DNA of 64,000 nucleotides from Kribbella antiqua (GTDB taxonomy: Bacteria > Actinomycetota > Actinomycetes > Propionibacteriales > Kribbellaceae), in contig NZ_SLWR01000005.1 of NCBI RefSeq assembly GCF_004345665.1, positions 62,001 through 126,000 on the forward strand. Reading direction: 5' to 3'. Made by a program: the position numbers and the translations under genes. Shown here in pieces: positions 51,362-60,304 of this stretch; within the stretch, counting starts at the first letter, position 1; the number at the start of each line of letters is the position of its first letter. The notes below the pieces were generated by a model that made no database searches, was not told where the DNA came from, and saw only the letters and a program-made list of their open reading frames with translations.

Positions 51362-52657
51362 GTGGCATCACGTGTCCGCAGAGCGCTTTCCCGGGTGCGC
51401 GTCGATCTGACGCCGTGGCGGGGTTCCCGCGACTTCCGCATCCTGACGATCTCCGGTTCCGTCTTCTTTCTGGGCGGAATGGTCGGATACGTCGCGTTGC
51501 CGTATCAGCTGTACCGATTGACGAATTCGAACTTCGCGGTCGGCGCGATGGGACTGGTGACGATCGCACCGCTCATCGTGTTCGGTCTGTACGGCGGCGC
51601 ACTCGCGGACCATGTGGACCGCCGCAAAATGCTGATCCTCACCGGCGTCGCGCAAGCCGCGATCTGCGCTTTGCTGCTCGGCAACAGCCTGCTGAACAAC
51701 CCGCAGGTCTGGGTCATCTATGTCTGCGGTGGTCTCAACGCCATCGCCTCGTCGCTGCAGCGCCCGAGCCGGGACGCTCTGTTCCCGCGGACGGTGAAGC
51801 ACGAGGAAATGCCGGCCGCCGTCACGCTGAACGCACTCACCATGCAGGTCGGCCAGCTCGCCGGCCCCGCGCTCGGCGGCGTACTGGTCGCGACAGCTGG
51901 CGTCACCTGGGCGTTCGGGGTCGAGCTCACCGGCCTCTTCGTAGCGACCCTGCTCTACCTGTTCCTGAAGCCGTACAAGACGAGCGAGCACAGCACGCCG
52001 CCGAGCCTGCGCGCGATCGGCGAAGGGATCACCTACGCCTTCCGCCGCCGCGACCTGCTCGGCACCTACGCGGTGGACATGGTCGGGATGTTCCTGGCAA
52101 TGCCGATCGTGCTGTTCCCGGCCTTCGCGACCGAGGTGCTGAAGGAACCGAAACTGCTCGGTCTCCTCTACAGCGCGGAGGCAGTCGGCGCCATGCTCGC
52201 GACGCTGACCAGCGGCTGGGCACGGCGCGTGCACCACCACGGCCGGGCCGTCGTACTGGCGACGATCACCTGGGGTGCTTCGGTCGGGATCGCCGGGCTG
52301 GCGCCGAACATCTGGTTCGCGATCGCGTTCTTCGCCGTCGCCGGCGGCGCGGACATGATCTCCGGCCTGTTCCGTGCGGTGATCTGGAACCAGACGATCC
52401 CGGACGAGATGCGCGGCCGGCTGGCCGGCATCGAGATGCTGTCGTACTCCCTCGGCCCGCTCGGCGGTCAGACCCGATCCGGCCTGGTCGCGGACATCAC
52501 CAGCGTGCGTACGTCGATCGTCAGCGGCGGCGTCCTGTGCGTCGCCGGCGTGATGGCGACGGCTGTCTGGCTGCGGGACTTCTGGCGGTACGACGCCCGC
52601 ACGGACGAGCACGCCGTACGGGAACGGGAGCTGCGGGCCGCCGCCGAAGCGGTGTGA
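51362..52657 (+). CDS. MFS transporter (EntS/MdtG-like exporter)
   Basis: The protein has 431 residues and about 12 helices. LADHVDRRKMLILTGVAQA is the motif A loop; SSLQRPSRDALFPRTVKHEE is typical of the EntS-like MFS group that exports siderophores or drugs. GTG at 51362 lacks a clear ribosome site. The next gene begins 34 bp downstream on the same strand. No siderophore genes lie nearby, so the substrate is open. Confidence 0.88.
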   Translation: MASRVRRALSRVRVDLTPWRGSRDFRILTISGSVFFLGGMVGYVALPYQLYRLTNSNFAVGAMGLVTIAPLIVFGLYGGALADHVDRRKMLILTGVAQAAICALLLGNSLLNNPQVWVIYVCGGLNAIASSLQRPSRDALFPRTVKHEEMPAAVTLNALTMQVGQLAGPALGGVLVATAGVTWAFGVELTGLFVATLLYLFLKPYKTSEHSTPPSLRAIGEGITYAFRRRDLLGTYAVDMVGMFLAMPIVLFPAFATEVLKEPKLLGLLYSAEAVGAMLATLTSGWARRVHHHGRAVVLATITWGASVGIAGLAPNIWFAIAFFAVAGGADMISGLFRAVIWNQTIPDEMRGRLAGIEMLSYSLGPLGGQTRSGLVADITSVRTSIVSGGVLCVAGVMATAVWLRDFWRYDARTDEHAVRERELRAAAEAV

Positions 52658-52691
52658 GACTGAAACGGTGTGAGACTACAGTCGGGTCATC

Positions 52692-53657
52692 ATGCGTATC
52701 CGTCCTGTAGTCCTCGCCCTTGGATTGCTTGCCGTGGCCGGCTGCGGTGGTCCCGGCCAGGAGACCGCGCCGAGCGTCCCGCCCCTGGTGTCCGTGAGTA
52801 CGACGCCCACCGAGACACCGTCGGAGACGCCATCGCCGAGCAATCCGGCGACGGCGAAGGTCGCAGAGACGTTGTGTGTGCGGATGGACCAAGCGCTGGT
52901 CCGGTCCACGCTCGCCGTACCGGTGGCGCAGCTCCAGACGAAGCCGGTCCCGGCCGACTTCGGACTTCCGACGTACGACGTCTGCCAGTTCGGCCTCAGC
53001 ACGAATCCGGCCGGTCCGGTGCTGCGCGTCGGGATCTCGGTGCTCCCGGCAACGAAGGCGATGCTGACCGCGGCGCAGAAGGCGTACGCGGCGACGAAGG
53101 GTGAGCCGGCCAAGCCCGCGGTGGTCGGCGAGGGCGGGTTCGGGACGAGCAGCTTCGTGGTGTTCCTGCTGAACGCGCGGCTGTACAAGGTCAGCGGACC
53201 ACGCGCCACGCTGGCGAAGTACGTCGTACTCGCGCAGGACGCGGTCCGGCAGGCGCCCGGGCTGCCGGAAGCGTCGCCGCTGATCGCCCGGCCGGAGTGT
53301 GAGCGCGGCTCGTCCGCCGCGGAGAAGGTGATGGGCGTGCCGGCGATGGTCCGGCGCGACGGCGAGACCGCGGTCGGCGACCTCGTCTGCGGCTGGATCA
53401 CCCCGAACAGCGTGCTCTACACGTCCGTACGGCGTACTCCGAACGCCGAGGCGCTGATGGAGCCGATCCGCAATGCCGCGACGTCGCAGTCGATCCCGCT
53501 GGGCGACGAGGCGTACGTCGACACCGCCACCGGCCGGACCGTCATCCGCGTCGGCGACGACAAGCTGATCGACCTCGTCCCCCTCCCGGCCCGCGCCATC
53601 GACCCCGACACCATGACGTCCTTCGCCCTGGCCATGTCCCCGCTCTACACCCGCTGA
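52692..53657 (+). CDS. Lipoprotein of unknown function (DUF3558-like)
   Basis: The protein has 321 residues with lipobox AVAGC (residue ~18) and a Thr/Pro/Ser-rich linker (about 30-55). Two similar halves each contain a LCVRMDQALVRSTLAVP-like or GDLVCGWITPNS motif with single cysteines, recalling DUF3558 lipoproteins. Surface-exposed; role unknown. Confidence 0.72.
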   Translation: MRIRPVVLALGLLAVAGCGGPGQETAPSVPPLVSVSTTPTETPSETPSPSNPATAKVAETLCVRMDQALVRSTLAVPVAQLQTKPVPADFGLPTYDVCQFGLSTNPAGPVLRVGISVLPATKAMLTAAQKAYAATKGEPAKPAVVGEGGFGTSSFVVFLLNARLYKVSGPRATLAKYVVLAQDAVRQAPGLPEASPLIARPECERGSSAAEKVMGVPAMVRRDGETAVGDLVCGWITPNSVLYTSVRRTPNAEALMEPIRNAATSQSIPLGDEAYVDTATGRTVIRVGDDKLIDLVPLPARAIDPDTMTSFALAMSPLYTR

Positions 53658-53676
53658 GCTCAAATGAGCGGCAGGC

Positions 53677-54012
53677 TCAAGTGAGCGGCAGGAAGGCGCT
53701 CAGGTCTGTGCGTTCGCCGCTGGCGCGGAGTTTGCCGGTGTCGCGGGCGTCCGGCCAGGTGGTGCGGCCGAGGGCAAGGTCGATCCACAGCTCCGGCGGG
53801 AGCTCGATCACCGCGCCGGGCGTGCCGCGGGTGTGCCGGGGTCCCTCGATGCACTGCACGGCGCCGTACGGCGGAACGCGGACCTCCACCGCATGCCCGG
53901 GAGCCTTCGCGACCAGGAGTTTCAGGAGTTGCTTGGTGAGCAGTTTGAGGTCGGCGCGTTCGGCCGTGCCGGCGTCGTACCGGTGCAAAGCCTGATCGAA
54001 TGCGGGGTCCAC
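53677..54012 (-). CDS. Sterol carrier family (SCP2-like) protein
   Basis: The protein has 111 residues. The pattern VEVRVPPYGAVQCIEGPRHT followed by GAVIELPPELWIDLALGRTT is that of the short actinobacterial sterol-carrier family proteins, a partial SCP2 fold with a hydrophobic cavity. GTG start at 54012. It lies convergent to the lipoprotein gene. Role unknown. Confidence 0.85.
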   Translation of the reverse strand: MDPAFDQALHRYDAGTAERADLKLLTKQLLKLLVAKAPGHAVEVRVPPYGAVQCIEGPRHTRGTPGAVIELPPELWIDLALGRTTWPDARDTGKLRASGERTDLSAFLPLT

Positions 54013-54095
54013 GACGTGCCAGCGTACGCGCGAATTGCGGGGTCGCCCCCTTCGTAGTCGATAATCAGCGGGGAGAGAACGGAAGCGAGGTCGGG

Positions 54096-54725
54096 ATGCT
54101 CACGCCCAGGCACCAGGCGCTGCTGATGACGCTGGCGGGAATGACCGTCGGCGTAGCCGTCTTCGGCACCGTACTGGCGATCAACGGGAACCTGACCGGC
54201 GACGACACACCCGCCGCCGGCATCGTGAAGACCCAGACCACGCCCAGCACCCCGGCCTGCACCGACTGCCTGCAGGCGTCGTCCCTGCAGTACGTCCTGC
54301 AGACGTTCGGCACCGACAACGAGCCGGTCTCGGCCGAGGTCCCGGCCGGGTGGACCAGCACCCAGGACGGCACCCGGCCGCGGTTCATCGATCCGACCGG
54401 TGTCTGGCAGATCCGATTCGACACCCGCGGCAGCAAGCGGTCGCCGGAGGAGCAGGTCGACAACCGCGCCCGCAGCATCGACGAGCAGGACCTCAAGGTC
54501 ATCAGCCGCGAGGACGGCACGCTGATCTACACGTACGTCGACAAGACGCGCGGGCCGCGGATGGGCCTGTCCCGCTGGATCGCGCCCGACGGCGGCGAGG
54601 GCACGGCCATCGAGATCACCGTCGGCGGCCGTCCCAAGGACGAAGCCGCGCTACGCGCCGTCCTCGAGCATGCCACTCAGACGCTCCAGCTGCCGCCAAG
54701 CCAGGGCGACACCCGCCCGAGCTAG
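54096..54725 (+). CDS. Membrane-anchored protein of unknown function
   Basis: The protein has 209 residues. An N-terminal helix (about 8-29) is followed by a CTDC pair near residue 52 and an outer domain containing VSAEVPAGWTSTQDGTRPRF and LIYTYVDKTRGPRMGLSRWI, similar in feel to lipoprotein LpqN/PknH sensor-like folds. No catalytic motif. The ATG at 54096 has a GAGG upstream. Its stop overlaps the convergent hydrolase stop by 4 bp (CTAG). Confidence 0.7.
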   Translation: MLTPRHQALLMTLAGMTVGVAVFGTVLAINGNLTGDDTPAAGIVKTQTTPSTPACTDCLQASSLQYVLQTFGTDNEPVSAEVPAGWTSTQDGTRPRFIDPTGVWQIRFDTRGSKRSPEEQVDNRARSIDEQDLKVISREDGTLIYTYVDKTRGPRMGLSRWIAPDGGEGTAIEITVGGRPKDEAALRAVLEHATQTLQLPPSQGDTRPS

Positions 54726-56260
54726 CACTTGATGTCGGCGGTCGGGGCGATCCCCTGCAGCAGGTAGGTCTCGACGGCGCCGTCGACGCACGCGTTGCCC
54801 TCCTTGTAGCCGGTGTGGCCGTCACCGTCGCGCGTGACCAGGACACCGCTCTCGAGCTGGTGAGCGAGTGCGACAGCCCCTGCGTACGGCGTGGCAGGAT
54901 CCCGGGTGGTGCCGACGACCATGATCGGCTTCGCGCCGGCCGCCTTGATCGCGTGTGGCTTGTTCTCTGGCTTCACCGGCCAATGCGCGCACGCCAGCGA
55001 GCCCCAGAGCAGGTACGGCCCGAACCGCGGCGAGGCCGCCTTGAATTCCGCCTCCTCGGACTTCGCCTGCGCGACCGAGGTGAGGTCCGGGCGATCCAGG
55101 CAGTTGACCGCGACGATCGCCTCGTTCATGTTGCCCGAGTACCCGTTCCGCTCCCGGTCGGTGAAGGCGTCAGCCAGCGCCAGCAGCCGGGCGCCGTTTC
55201 CGGCCAGCCCGTCGACCACAGCATCCTCGAGGCGCGGCCAGAAGTCCTTCAGATACAGCGGGTAGAGCACGCCGAGCACCACCAGCGCCTGCGTCACCTG
55301 CCGTTGTCCGTCACCCGGCAACGGGTTCGCGTCGCTGTCGCTGATCAGCTTGTCGATCTTGGCGAGCACTTCTTCCTTGGTGTCGCCAAGCTTGCACGAC
55401 CGCTGTGCGCAGTCCGCGGCGAACGCGTTCAGCGCGGTGTCGAAGCCCTTCGCCTGCCCGAGGTAACCCGCCTTCGCCGACTCTGACGGGTCCACCGCGC
55501 CGTCGAGCACCATCCGGCCGACGTTCTTCGGGAACAGCTCGGCGTACGTCGCGCCCAGGTACGTGCCGTAGGACATGCCGAGGTAGTACAACTCCGAGTC
55601 CCCGACGATCCCGCGCAGTACGTCGATATCGCGAGCGGCGTCCTTGGTCGAGACGTGCGGGAGGAGCTCACCGGAGCGCTGCTCGCAGCCGGCCGCCAGG
55701 GTCTTGGCCTGGTTGTCCACTTCGGTGATCTCGGCCTCGTTGTCCGGACTGCCGTCGGTCGCGATGAGCTTGTCCAGCTGCGCGGTGTCGAGGCAGCGGA
55801 CCGGCGTCGAATCCGCCACCCCGCGCGGGTCCCAGCCGATCACGTCGAACTTCCGCAGCAGCGGTGCGCCGAGCACGAACCCGGCCGAGGCCGCGTACTC
55901 CTGCCCGGAGGCACCCGGCCCGCCGGGATTGATGAACAGCGTGCCGATCCTGCCGGTGCGGTCGCGGGCCAGCACCTTCCGCGCCCGCAGCTCGATCGTC
56001 TGGCCGGTCGGTTTCGAGTAGTCCAGCGGCACGGTGATGGTCGCGCACTCCTGGTTGCGCCCGCAGCGCTCCCAGTCCGGCTTCTGCTGGTAGAACCTCT
56101 CCAGCCCAGCCGGGATCGGTCCCGCCGGCCCTTTCGACGGGCCGGAGCCGGTTCCGCCCGTAGTCCCGTCCCCCGCATCCTGAGCGCGACTCGCCACGCC
56201 ACATCCACTCGCCAGCAAAACCACGGCTGTCAGGAGTGCGATCGGCCTGCGGTTTCTCAC
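54722..56260 (-). CDS. TAP-like alpha/beta hydrolase lipoprotein (tripeptidyl aminopeptidase type)
   Basis: The protein has 512 residues with lipobox LASGC (residue ~17). The hydrolase fold has the oxyanion loop FINPGGPGASGQEY, nucleophile in YLGMSYGTYLGATYA, Asp in VGTTRDPATPYAGA and His in RDGDGHTGYKEGNAC, with a C-terminal TAP domain. Streptomyces SlpD/E and mycobacterial CaeA are relatives that cleave short peptides or esters outside the cell. GTG at 56260 overlaps ricT by 4 bp. Confidence 0.93.
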   Translation of the reverse strand: MRNRRPIALLTAVVLLASGCGVASRAQDAGDGTTGGTGSGPSKGPAGPIPAGLERFYQQKPDWERCGRNQECATITVPLDYSKPTGQTIELRARKVLARDRTGRIGTLFINPGGPGASGQEYAASAGFVLGAPLLRKFDVIGWDPRGVADSTPVRCLDTAQLDKLIATDGSPDNEAEITEVDNQAKTLAAGCEQRSGELLPHVSTKDAARDIDVLRGIVGDSELYYLGMSYGTYLGATYAELFPKNVGRMVLDGAVDPSESAKAGYLGQAKGFDTALNAFAADCAQRSCKLGDTKEEVLAKIDKLISDSDANPLPGDGQRQVTQALVVLGVLYPLYLKDFWPRLEDAVVDGLAGNGARLLALADAFTDRERNGYSGNMNEAIVAVNCLDRPDLTSVAQAKSEEAEFKAASPRFGPYLLWGSLACAHWPVKPENKPHAIKAAGAKPIMVVGTTRDPATPYAGAVALAHQLESGVLVTRDGDGHTGYKEGNACVDGAVETYLLQGIAPTADIKC

Positions 56261-57279
56261 TGCGAGTTGTCTCCCTCGTCGTCGTGATGCAAGCGCCGCC
56301 GTCGCCGCGGCTTCCGCCGGCGCGGCTGCTCGGTCGGCTCCGACGCCTCCGGCTCCGCCGTGTCTTCCGGTTCTGCCGCAGCTTCCGGTTCCGCCAGTAC
56401 GACGTCCGGCACCATGTCCGGTTCCTTGGCCGGCGCATCGGGTGTCGTCGTACTGGAGGCTTCGTACTGCTGCCGCGGCGAGCAGACGTCCGCCCGGCTG
56501 CAGGCGCACTTGCGGCCCGACGCCGCCAGCCGCACGACCACGGTGTCGCTCGGGACGTTGTGCCCGACCACTACTCCATCACCCGCGGGGGTCTCCACCT
56601 GCGTCCCGGCCGCCGGAGCCTTCGCGTTGAACTCCTGGTACAGCGGGTGCTCGTACTTCAGGCAGCACATCAGCCGCCCGCACGCGCCGGAGATCTTCAG
56701 CGGATTGAGCGGCAGGTCCTGGTCCTTCGCCATCCGCACGCTGACCGGCTCGAAGTCCTTCAGGAACGTCGCGCAGCACAGGTCCCGCCCGCACGGCCCG
56801 ATCCCACCCTGCAGCCGGGCCTCGTCGCGCGCGCCGACCTGGCGCAGCTCGATCCGCGCCCGCAGGCCGCGAGCCAAGTCGCGGACGAGCTCGCGGAAGT
56901 CGACCCGATGCGGGGCGGAGAAGTACACGATGACCAGCTGGTCGACATCCGGCCGGCGGTCCACGAAGTCGATGCCGACGACCTTCATCGGCAGCCCGTG
57001 CTGGCGGATCAGGCGCTTCGCGGTCACCCGCGCGTCGGCTCGGCGCTGCCGGTTCTGCTCGTCGCGGTCGAGATCCGCGCCGGTCGCGATGCCCTCACAG
57101 AGCGGCAGCCCGCCGATCTCCTCCGTGACGTACTGCGGCGCCCACACGCACTCCGCCACCTCCGGCCCGTCGTCGGTCGGGACCAGCACTTTGTCCCCGA
57201 CGCGCGGACGATGCGGGCCGGGGTCCAGGTAGTAGAGCCGCCCGTACCGCTCGAACGACACCGCCATCACCATGCCCAC
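56257..57279 (-). CDS. ricT: PSP1-domain protein RicT/YaaT
   Basis: The protein has 340 residues. The PSP1 core holds GIGPCGRDLCCATFLKDFEP and SGACGRLMCCLKYEHPLYQE, cysteine pairs that in the B. subtilis RicAFT complex bind [4Fe-4S]. In Firmicutes the gene follows holB, and its complex works with RNase Y. The acidic/Pro C-terminal tail and final RRRKPRRRRR cluster are lineage-specific. RicA and RicF were not found in the window. It lies downstream of holB with two septum-domain genes between. Confidence 0.92.
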   Translation of the reverse strand: MGMVMAVSFERYGRLYYLDPGPHRPRVGDKVLVPTDDGPEVAECVWAPQYVTEEIGGLPLCEGIATGADLDRDEQNRQRRADARVTAKRLIRQHGLPMKVVGIDFVDRRPDVDQLVIVYFSAPHRVDFRELVRDLARGLRARIELRQVGARDEARLQGGIGPCGRDLCCATFLKDFEPVSVRMAKDQDLPLNPLKISGACGRLMCCLKYEHPLYQEFNAKAPAAGTQVETPAGDGVVVGHNVPSDTVVVRLAASGRKCACSRADVCSPRQQYEASSTTTPDAPAKEPDMVPDVVLAEPEAAAEPEDTAEPEASEPTEQPRRRKPRRRRRLHHDDEGDNSQ

Positions 57280-57300
57280 GGCAGCCAGAGTACTTGCGTC

Positions 57301-58275
57301 TTACCTCCGGGTCCCCTTCACGCTGCCGAAGAGGGGGTCGTAGTCGGGTCCGTAGGCCGCGCAGATGACCACTCGGTCGTTGTGTTCCCAGAGGTCTTTG
57401 GTCGGGGTCCACCACCCGGGCTCCAGCTCCGAGTCCTCCACCGACTTGCCCACGTACTCGCCGAATTCCGTACCGCAGGTCTCCTCGGCGGCCTTGTCGA
57501 CGCCCTTGTCGCCCGGGTACGGACCAGCCGGGAGGGTGACCTCGGCGATGATCTCGGCGTCGTGCGGCTCGGCGCAGGTCTTCCGGATCGCCTCGTCCTC
57601 CTCGTCACCTTCGTCGAAGCAGTCGCCGACCACGAGGTCGTCCACGTAGACGGTGTTCGCCGAGTACGACGTGGACGGCTGCGGCGCACTGTAGTACTCG
57701 TCGTCGGCGGTCGAGCCCAGCGTGATCATCAGCGCGATGAGCAGCACCCAGCCCAGGGTGACGACGGCGCCCAGCACCAGGCCCGCGATCGCCATGCCCT
57801 TGCCGTCCTGCTGCCGGTTCTTGATCTGCACCAGCGCGGCGATGCCGAGCCCGATCGCCACCGGAGCCGTGACGCCGACGATGAACCCGCCCGCCCCACA
57901 GATCAGCGCGGCCGTCGCCAGCCCGTTCGTCCCAGTCCCGCCCGCGGCCGGATACCCATACCCGTACGGCGTCGGCCAGTTCCCCGGCGGCGGATACCCA
58001 TACTGCGGCTGTCCGTACTGCGGCTGTCCGTACTGCGCCAACCCATACGGCGCCTGTCCGTGCTGGGACTGCCCGTACGGCGCTTGGACCGGTTGCTGCG
58101 GTTGCCCGTACGGCGCCTGAGCGCTCGGCTGACCAGGCGCAACCCAGGGCGCTTGGCTGCCGGGCTGCTGGGTGTGCTGCGAGCCGGAACGGCCATAGGT
58201 CGGGAACGACCTCGGCGCGTCCTGCGGCCGGTCCTGTGGCCGGTCAGGCGGCAGTCCGTACGGTGGTTGCGTCAC
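57301..58275 (-). CDS. DUF4190 and septum-formation-domain membrane protein
   Basis: The protein has 324 residues. Residues 1-115 are Gln/Pro/Tyr-rich (QYGQPQYGQPQYGY). Two helices form a DUF4190 unit (GLATAALICGAGGFIVGVTA and GMAIAGLVLGAVVTLGWVLL). The outer C-terminal domain fits the Septum_form family: VVGDCFDEGDEEDEAIRKTC, CAEPHDAEIIAEV, then VVICAAYG. It starts 30 bp after the preceding gene. Confidence 0.85.
   Translation of the reverse strand: MTQPPYGLPPDRPQDRPQDAPRSFPTYGRSGSQHTQQPGSQAPWVAPGQPSAQAPYGQPQQPVQAPYGQSQHGQAPYGLAQYGQPQYGQPQYGYPPPGNWPTPYGYGYPAAGGTGTNGLATAALICGAGGFIVGVTAPVAIGLGIAALVQIKNRQQDGKGMAIAGLVLGAVVTLGWVLLIALMITLGSTADDEYYSAPQPSTSYSANTVYVDDLVVGDCFDEGDEEDEAIRKTCAEPHDAEIIAEVTLPAGPYPGDKGVDKAAEETCGTEFGEYVGKSVEDSELEPGWWTPTKDLWEHNDRVVICAAYGPDYDPLFGSVKGTRR
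58001..58045 (-). repeat. 15-bp coding repeats in the Gln/Tyr-rich tail
   Basis: Two exact 15-bp units (58001-58015 and 58016-58030) followed by a degenerate third encode the GQPQY repeats. They invite replication slippage. Confidence 0.75.
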
Positions 58276-58304
58276 GATTTCCCCCAGTGTCCCCCGAGCC
58301 GGTG

Positions 58305-58973
58305 CTACCGCTGAGACCCGCGCATGCTACCCGTCAGATGGGTCCCCGGCATTCCGAGCAGGCACAGGACGTTGCCGCTAGCAACAGCACGATCGTCCAG
58401 GACGACGTAGTACATGTCCAGTTCGGATTGTTCGTACGGCTTGCCCACGAAGCTGCCGAACGCGGTCGCGCACTGCTGGGTCGCCATCGTGCCGGTGTCC
58501 TCGGGCGACAGGCCGGTCAGGTTGGCTCGGACCCGCGCGTACGCCTCGCCGGTGTGCAGCCGGTCGCAGTCCGCGATCCGCACGATCCGCAGGCTGTCCG
58601 CCTCCAGATCCGCGTCGAAGCACTGCTGGACCCGGACCTCGCCGATGCCGACGGTCCGCCCGATGCCGTTCCGCCAATCGCCGTACAGGCCCAGTCCAAC
58701 CGCGACGGCGACCGCGATCACCCAGCAGACGCTGATCGCCAGCGCGCCGTATGCGAGCCGCTTGCCGCGACTGCCGGTCCGCTTGATCCGGCGCAGCGCG
58801 ATCCCGGCCAGCACCACAGCGACCGGCACCAGCCCGGGCAGGCTGGTGATCAACGCCGCCAGGGCGTACCGGTCCTGTCGCTGCTGCGCAGGCGTCGGCA
58901 CACCTTCCAGCCAGGACTCGGCCGGCGGCAAAGAGGGCCGCGCAGGCTGCGTCGGTGGGGGCGGCTGCGTCAT
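58305..58973 (-). CDS. DUF4190-like membrane protein with septum-formation-like domain
   Basis: The protein has 222 residues. A short Pro-rich tail (1-30) is followed by two helices (LAALITSLPGLVPVAVVLAG and LAYGALAISVCWVIAVAVAV) and an outer domain with VQQCFDADLEADSLRIVRIA, DCDRLHTGEAYA and NVLCLLG, in the same order as the Septum_form pattern of the next gene. Probably a diverged paralogue of 57301-58275. Confidence 0.8.
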   Translation of the reverse strand: MTQPPPPTQPARPSLPPAESWLEGVPTPAQQRQDRYALAALITSLPGLVPVAVVLAGIALRRIKRTGSRGKRLAYGALAISVCWVIAVAVAVGLGLYGDWRNGIGRTVGIGEVRVQQCFDADLEADSLRIVRIADCDRLHTGEAYARVRANLTGLSPEDTGTMATQQCATAFGSFVGKPYEQSELDMYYVVLDDRAVASGNVLCLLGMPGTHLTGSMRGSQR

Positions 58974-59095
58974 TCGGGTCCGTTCGGGCAATCGCCGAGC
59001 GGTCTGCCCGGACACCGCAGACATCGGCCATACCGGTCCCGGTGTTACACCGGCTGCCCATCAGACGGACGTGGATCTCAGAACCTGACGGTCGG

Positions 59096-60304
59096 CTAGC
59101 GCAGCAGCCGGCGCGGAATGCGCGGGCCGTCGTTCCGTCCCTCGAACAGCGCCACCGTCATCGCCTCCAGCGCGAGCAGTGGTGCGACGTTGGCCTCGAT
59201 GGCATCGCGGCAGGCGGCGATCGCCTCGATCCGATGAAGCGTCTGCTCGGGCGTCGTACGGCCGGCGAATTGCTCGATGTTCGAACGCCGTTCCGCGTTG
59301 ATCAGCTCGGTGCCGGCGTGCGTCTGCACCACCAGCACATCGCGATAGAGCGCCATCAGATCGACCAGCGATCGGTCCAGGACGTCGCGCTCCCAGCGCT
59401 TGGCCCGGGCCTTCTGCTGCTCGTCGAGTTCCTTCAGCGCCGCGTTCGCCTCCCGCGGTTTGGCGCCTTTGGTGCCGACGCCGAGCGCCTGCTCGAGCGC
59501 GGCCCGCTCCTTCTCGTCGACCTTCTCGGCGCTGGCTTTGGCCTCGTCCTTGGCCGCCTCGACCAGCTGCTGAGCCGCCTTCAGGCACGCACCGAGGTCT
59601 CGCAGCGCGAACGGGACCTCGAGCACCTTGTTCCGCCGCTCCCGCACCTCGGCGTCCCGGGCCAGCGCCCGAGCCCGGCCGATGTGCCCCTGCGCCGCCC
59701 GCGCCGCGAACCCGGCCAGCTCGGCATCCACCGCCAGCTTGCTGATCAGCATGTCCGCGATCGCATCCACCGGTGGCGTCCGCAACACGAGCAGCCGGCA
59801 TCGCGACCGGATCGTCGGTACGACGTCCTCGACGGTCGGAGCGCACAACACCCAGACGGTCCGTGGCGCGGGTTCCTCGATGCTCTTCAGCAACGCGTCC
59901 GCGGCCTGCTCAGTCAGGCGGTCCGCGTCCTCGACCACCATCACCTGCCAGCGGCCCTGGGTCGGGCTCATCGCGGCCCGGCGGATCAGCTCGCGGATCT
60001 CGCTGACCCGGATCGACAGCAGCTCGGTGCGGATCAGCGACACATCCGGATGCGCGCCGCTGAGCGCCGTACGGCACTCGTTGCACCCACCACAGCCTGA
60101 GTTCGCGCATTGCAGGGCAGCAGCGAACGCCCGGCCGGCGTTGGATCGGCCGGATCCAGGCGGGCCCGTGATCAGCCAGGCGTGCGTCATCCCAGCCACC
60201 GCGGCGCCGGCCTCGCCCCGCATCCCGGCCTCCGCACCCGCCACAGCCTTCTTGAGTACGGCGACCGCCGGCTCCTGCCCGACCAGGTCGTCCCAAACAC
60301 TCAT
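59096..60304 (-). CDS. holB: DNA polymerase III delta' subunit
   Basis: The protein has 402 residues, AAA+ clamp-loader type. The start SVWDDLVGQEPAVAVLKKAV is typical. The P-loop is modified, LITGPPGSGRSNAGRAFA (GRS in place of GKT), as in other delta' subunits that do not hydrolyse ATP. A zinc-binding CANSGCGGCNEC and the sensor RSRC region follow. ATG at 60304 overlaps the thymidylate kinase stop by 4 bp. Confidence 0.95.
   Translation of the reverse strand: MSVWDDLVGQEPAVAVLKKAVAGAEAGMRGEAGAAVAGMTHAWLITGPPGSGRSNAGRAFAAALQCANSGCGGCNECRTALSGAHPDVSLIRTELLSIRVSEIRELIRRAAMSPTQGRWQVMVVEDADRLTEQAADALLKSIEEPAPRTVWVLCAPTVEDVVPTIRSRCRLLVLRTPPVDAIADMLISKLAVDAELAGFAARAAQGHIGRARALARDAEVRERRNKVLEVPFALRDLGACLKAAQQLVEAAKDEAKASAEKVDEKERAALEQALGVGTKGAKPREANAALKELDEQQKARAKRWERDVLDRSLVDLMALYRDVLVVQTHAGTELINAERRSNIEQFAGRTTPEQTLHRIEAIAACRDAIEANVAPLLALEAMTVALFEGRNDGPRIPRRLLR

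Noticed and set aside
56236-58314. 692-codon plus-strand open frame
   Set aside because: Antisense to ricT and the septum-domain gene, both of which have clear family motifs; the long frame is a composition artefact.
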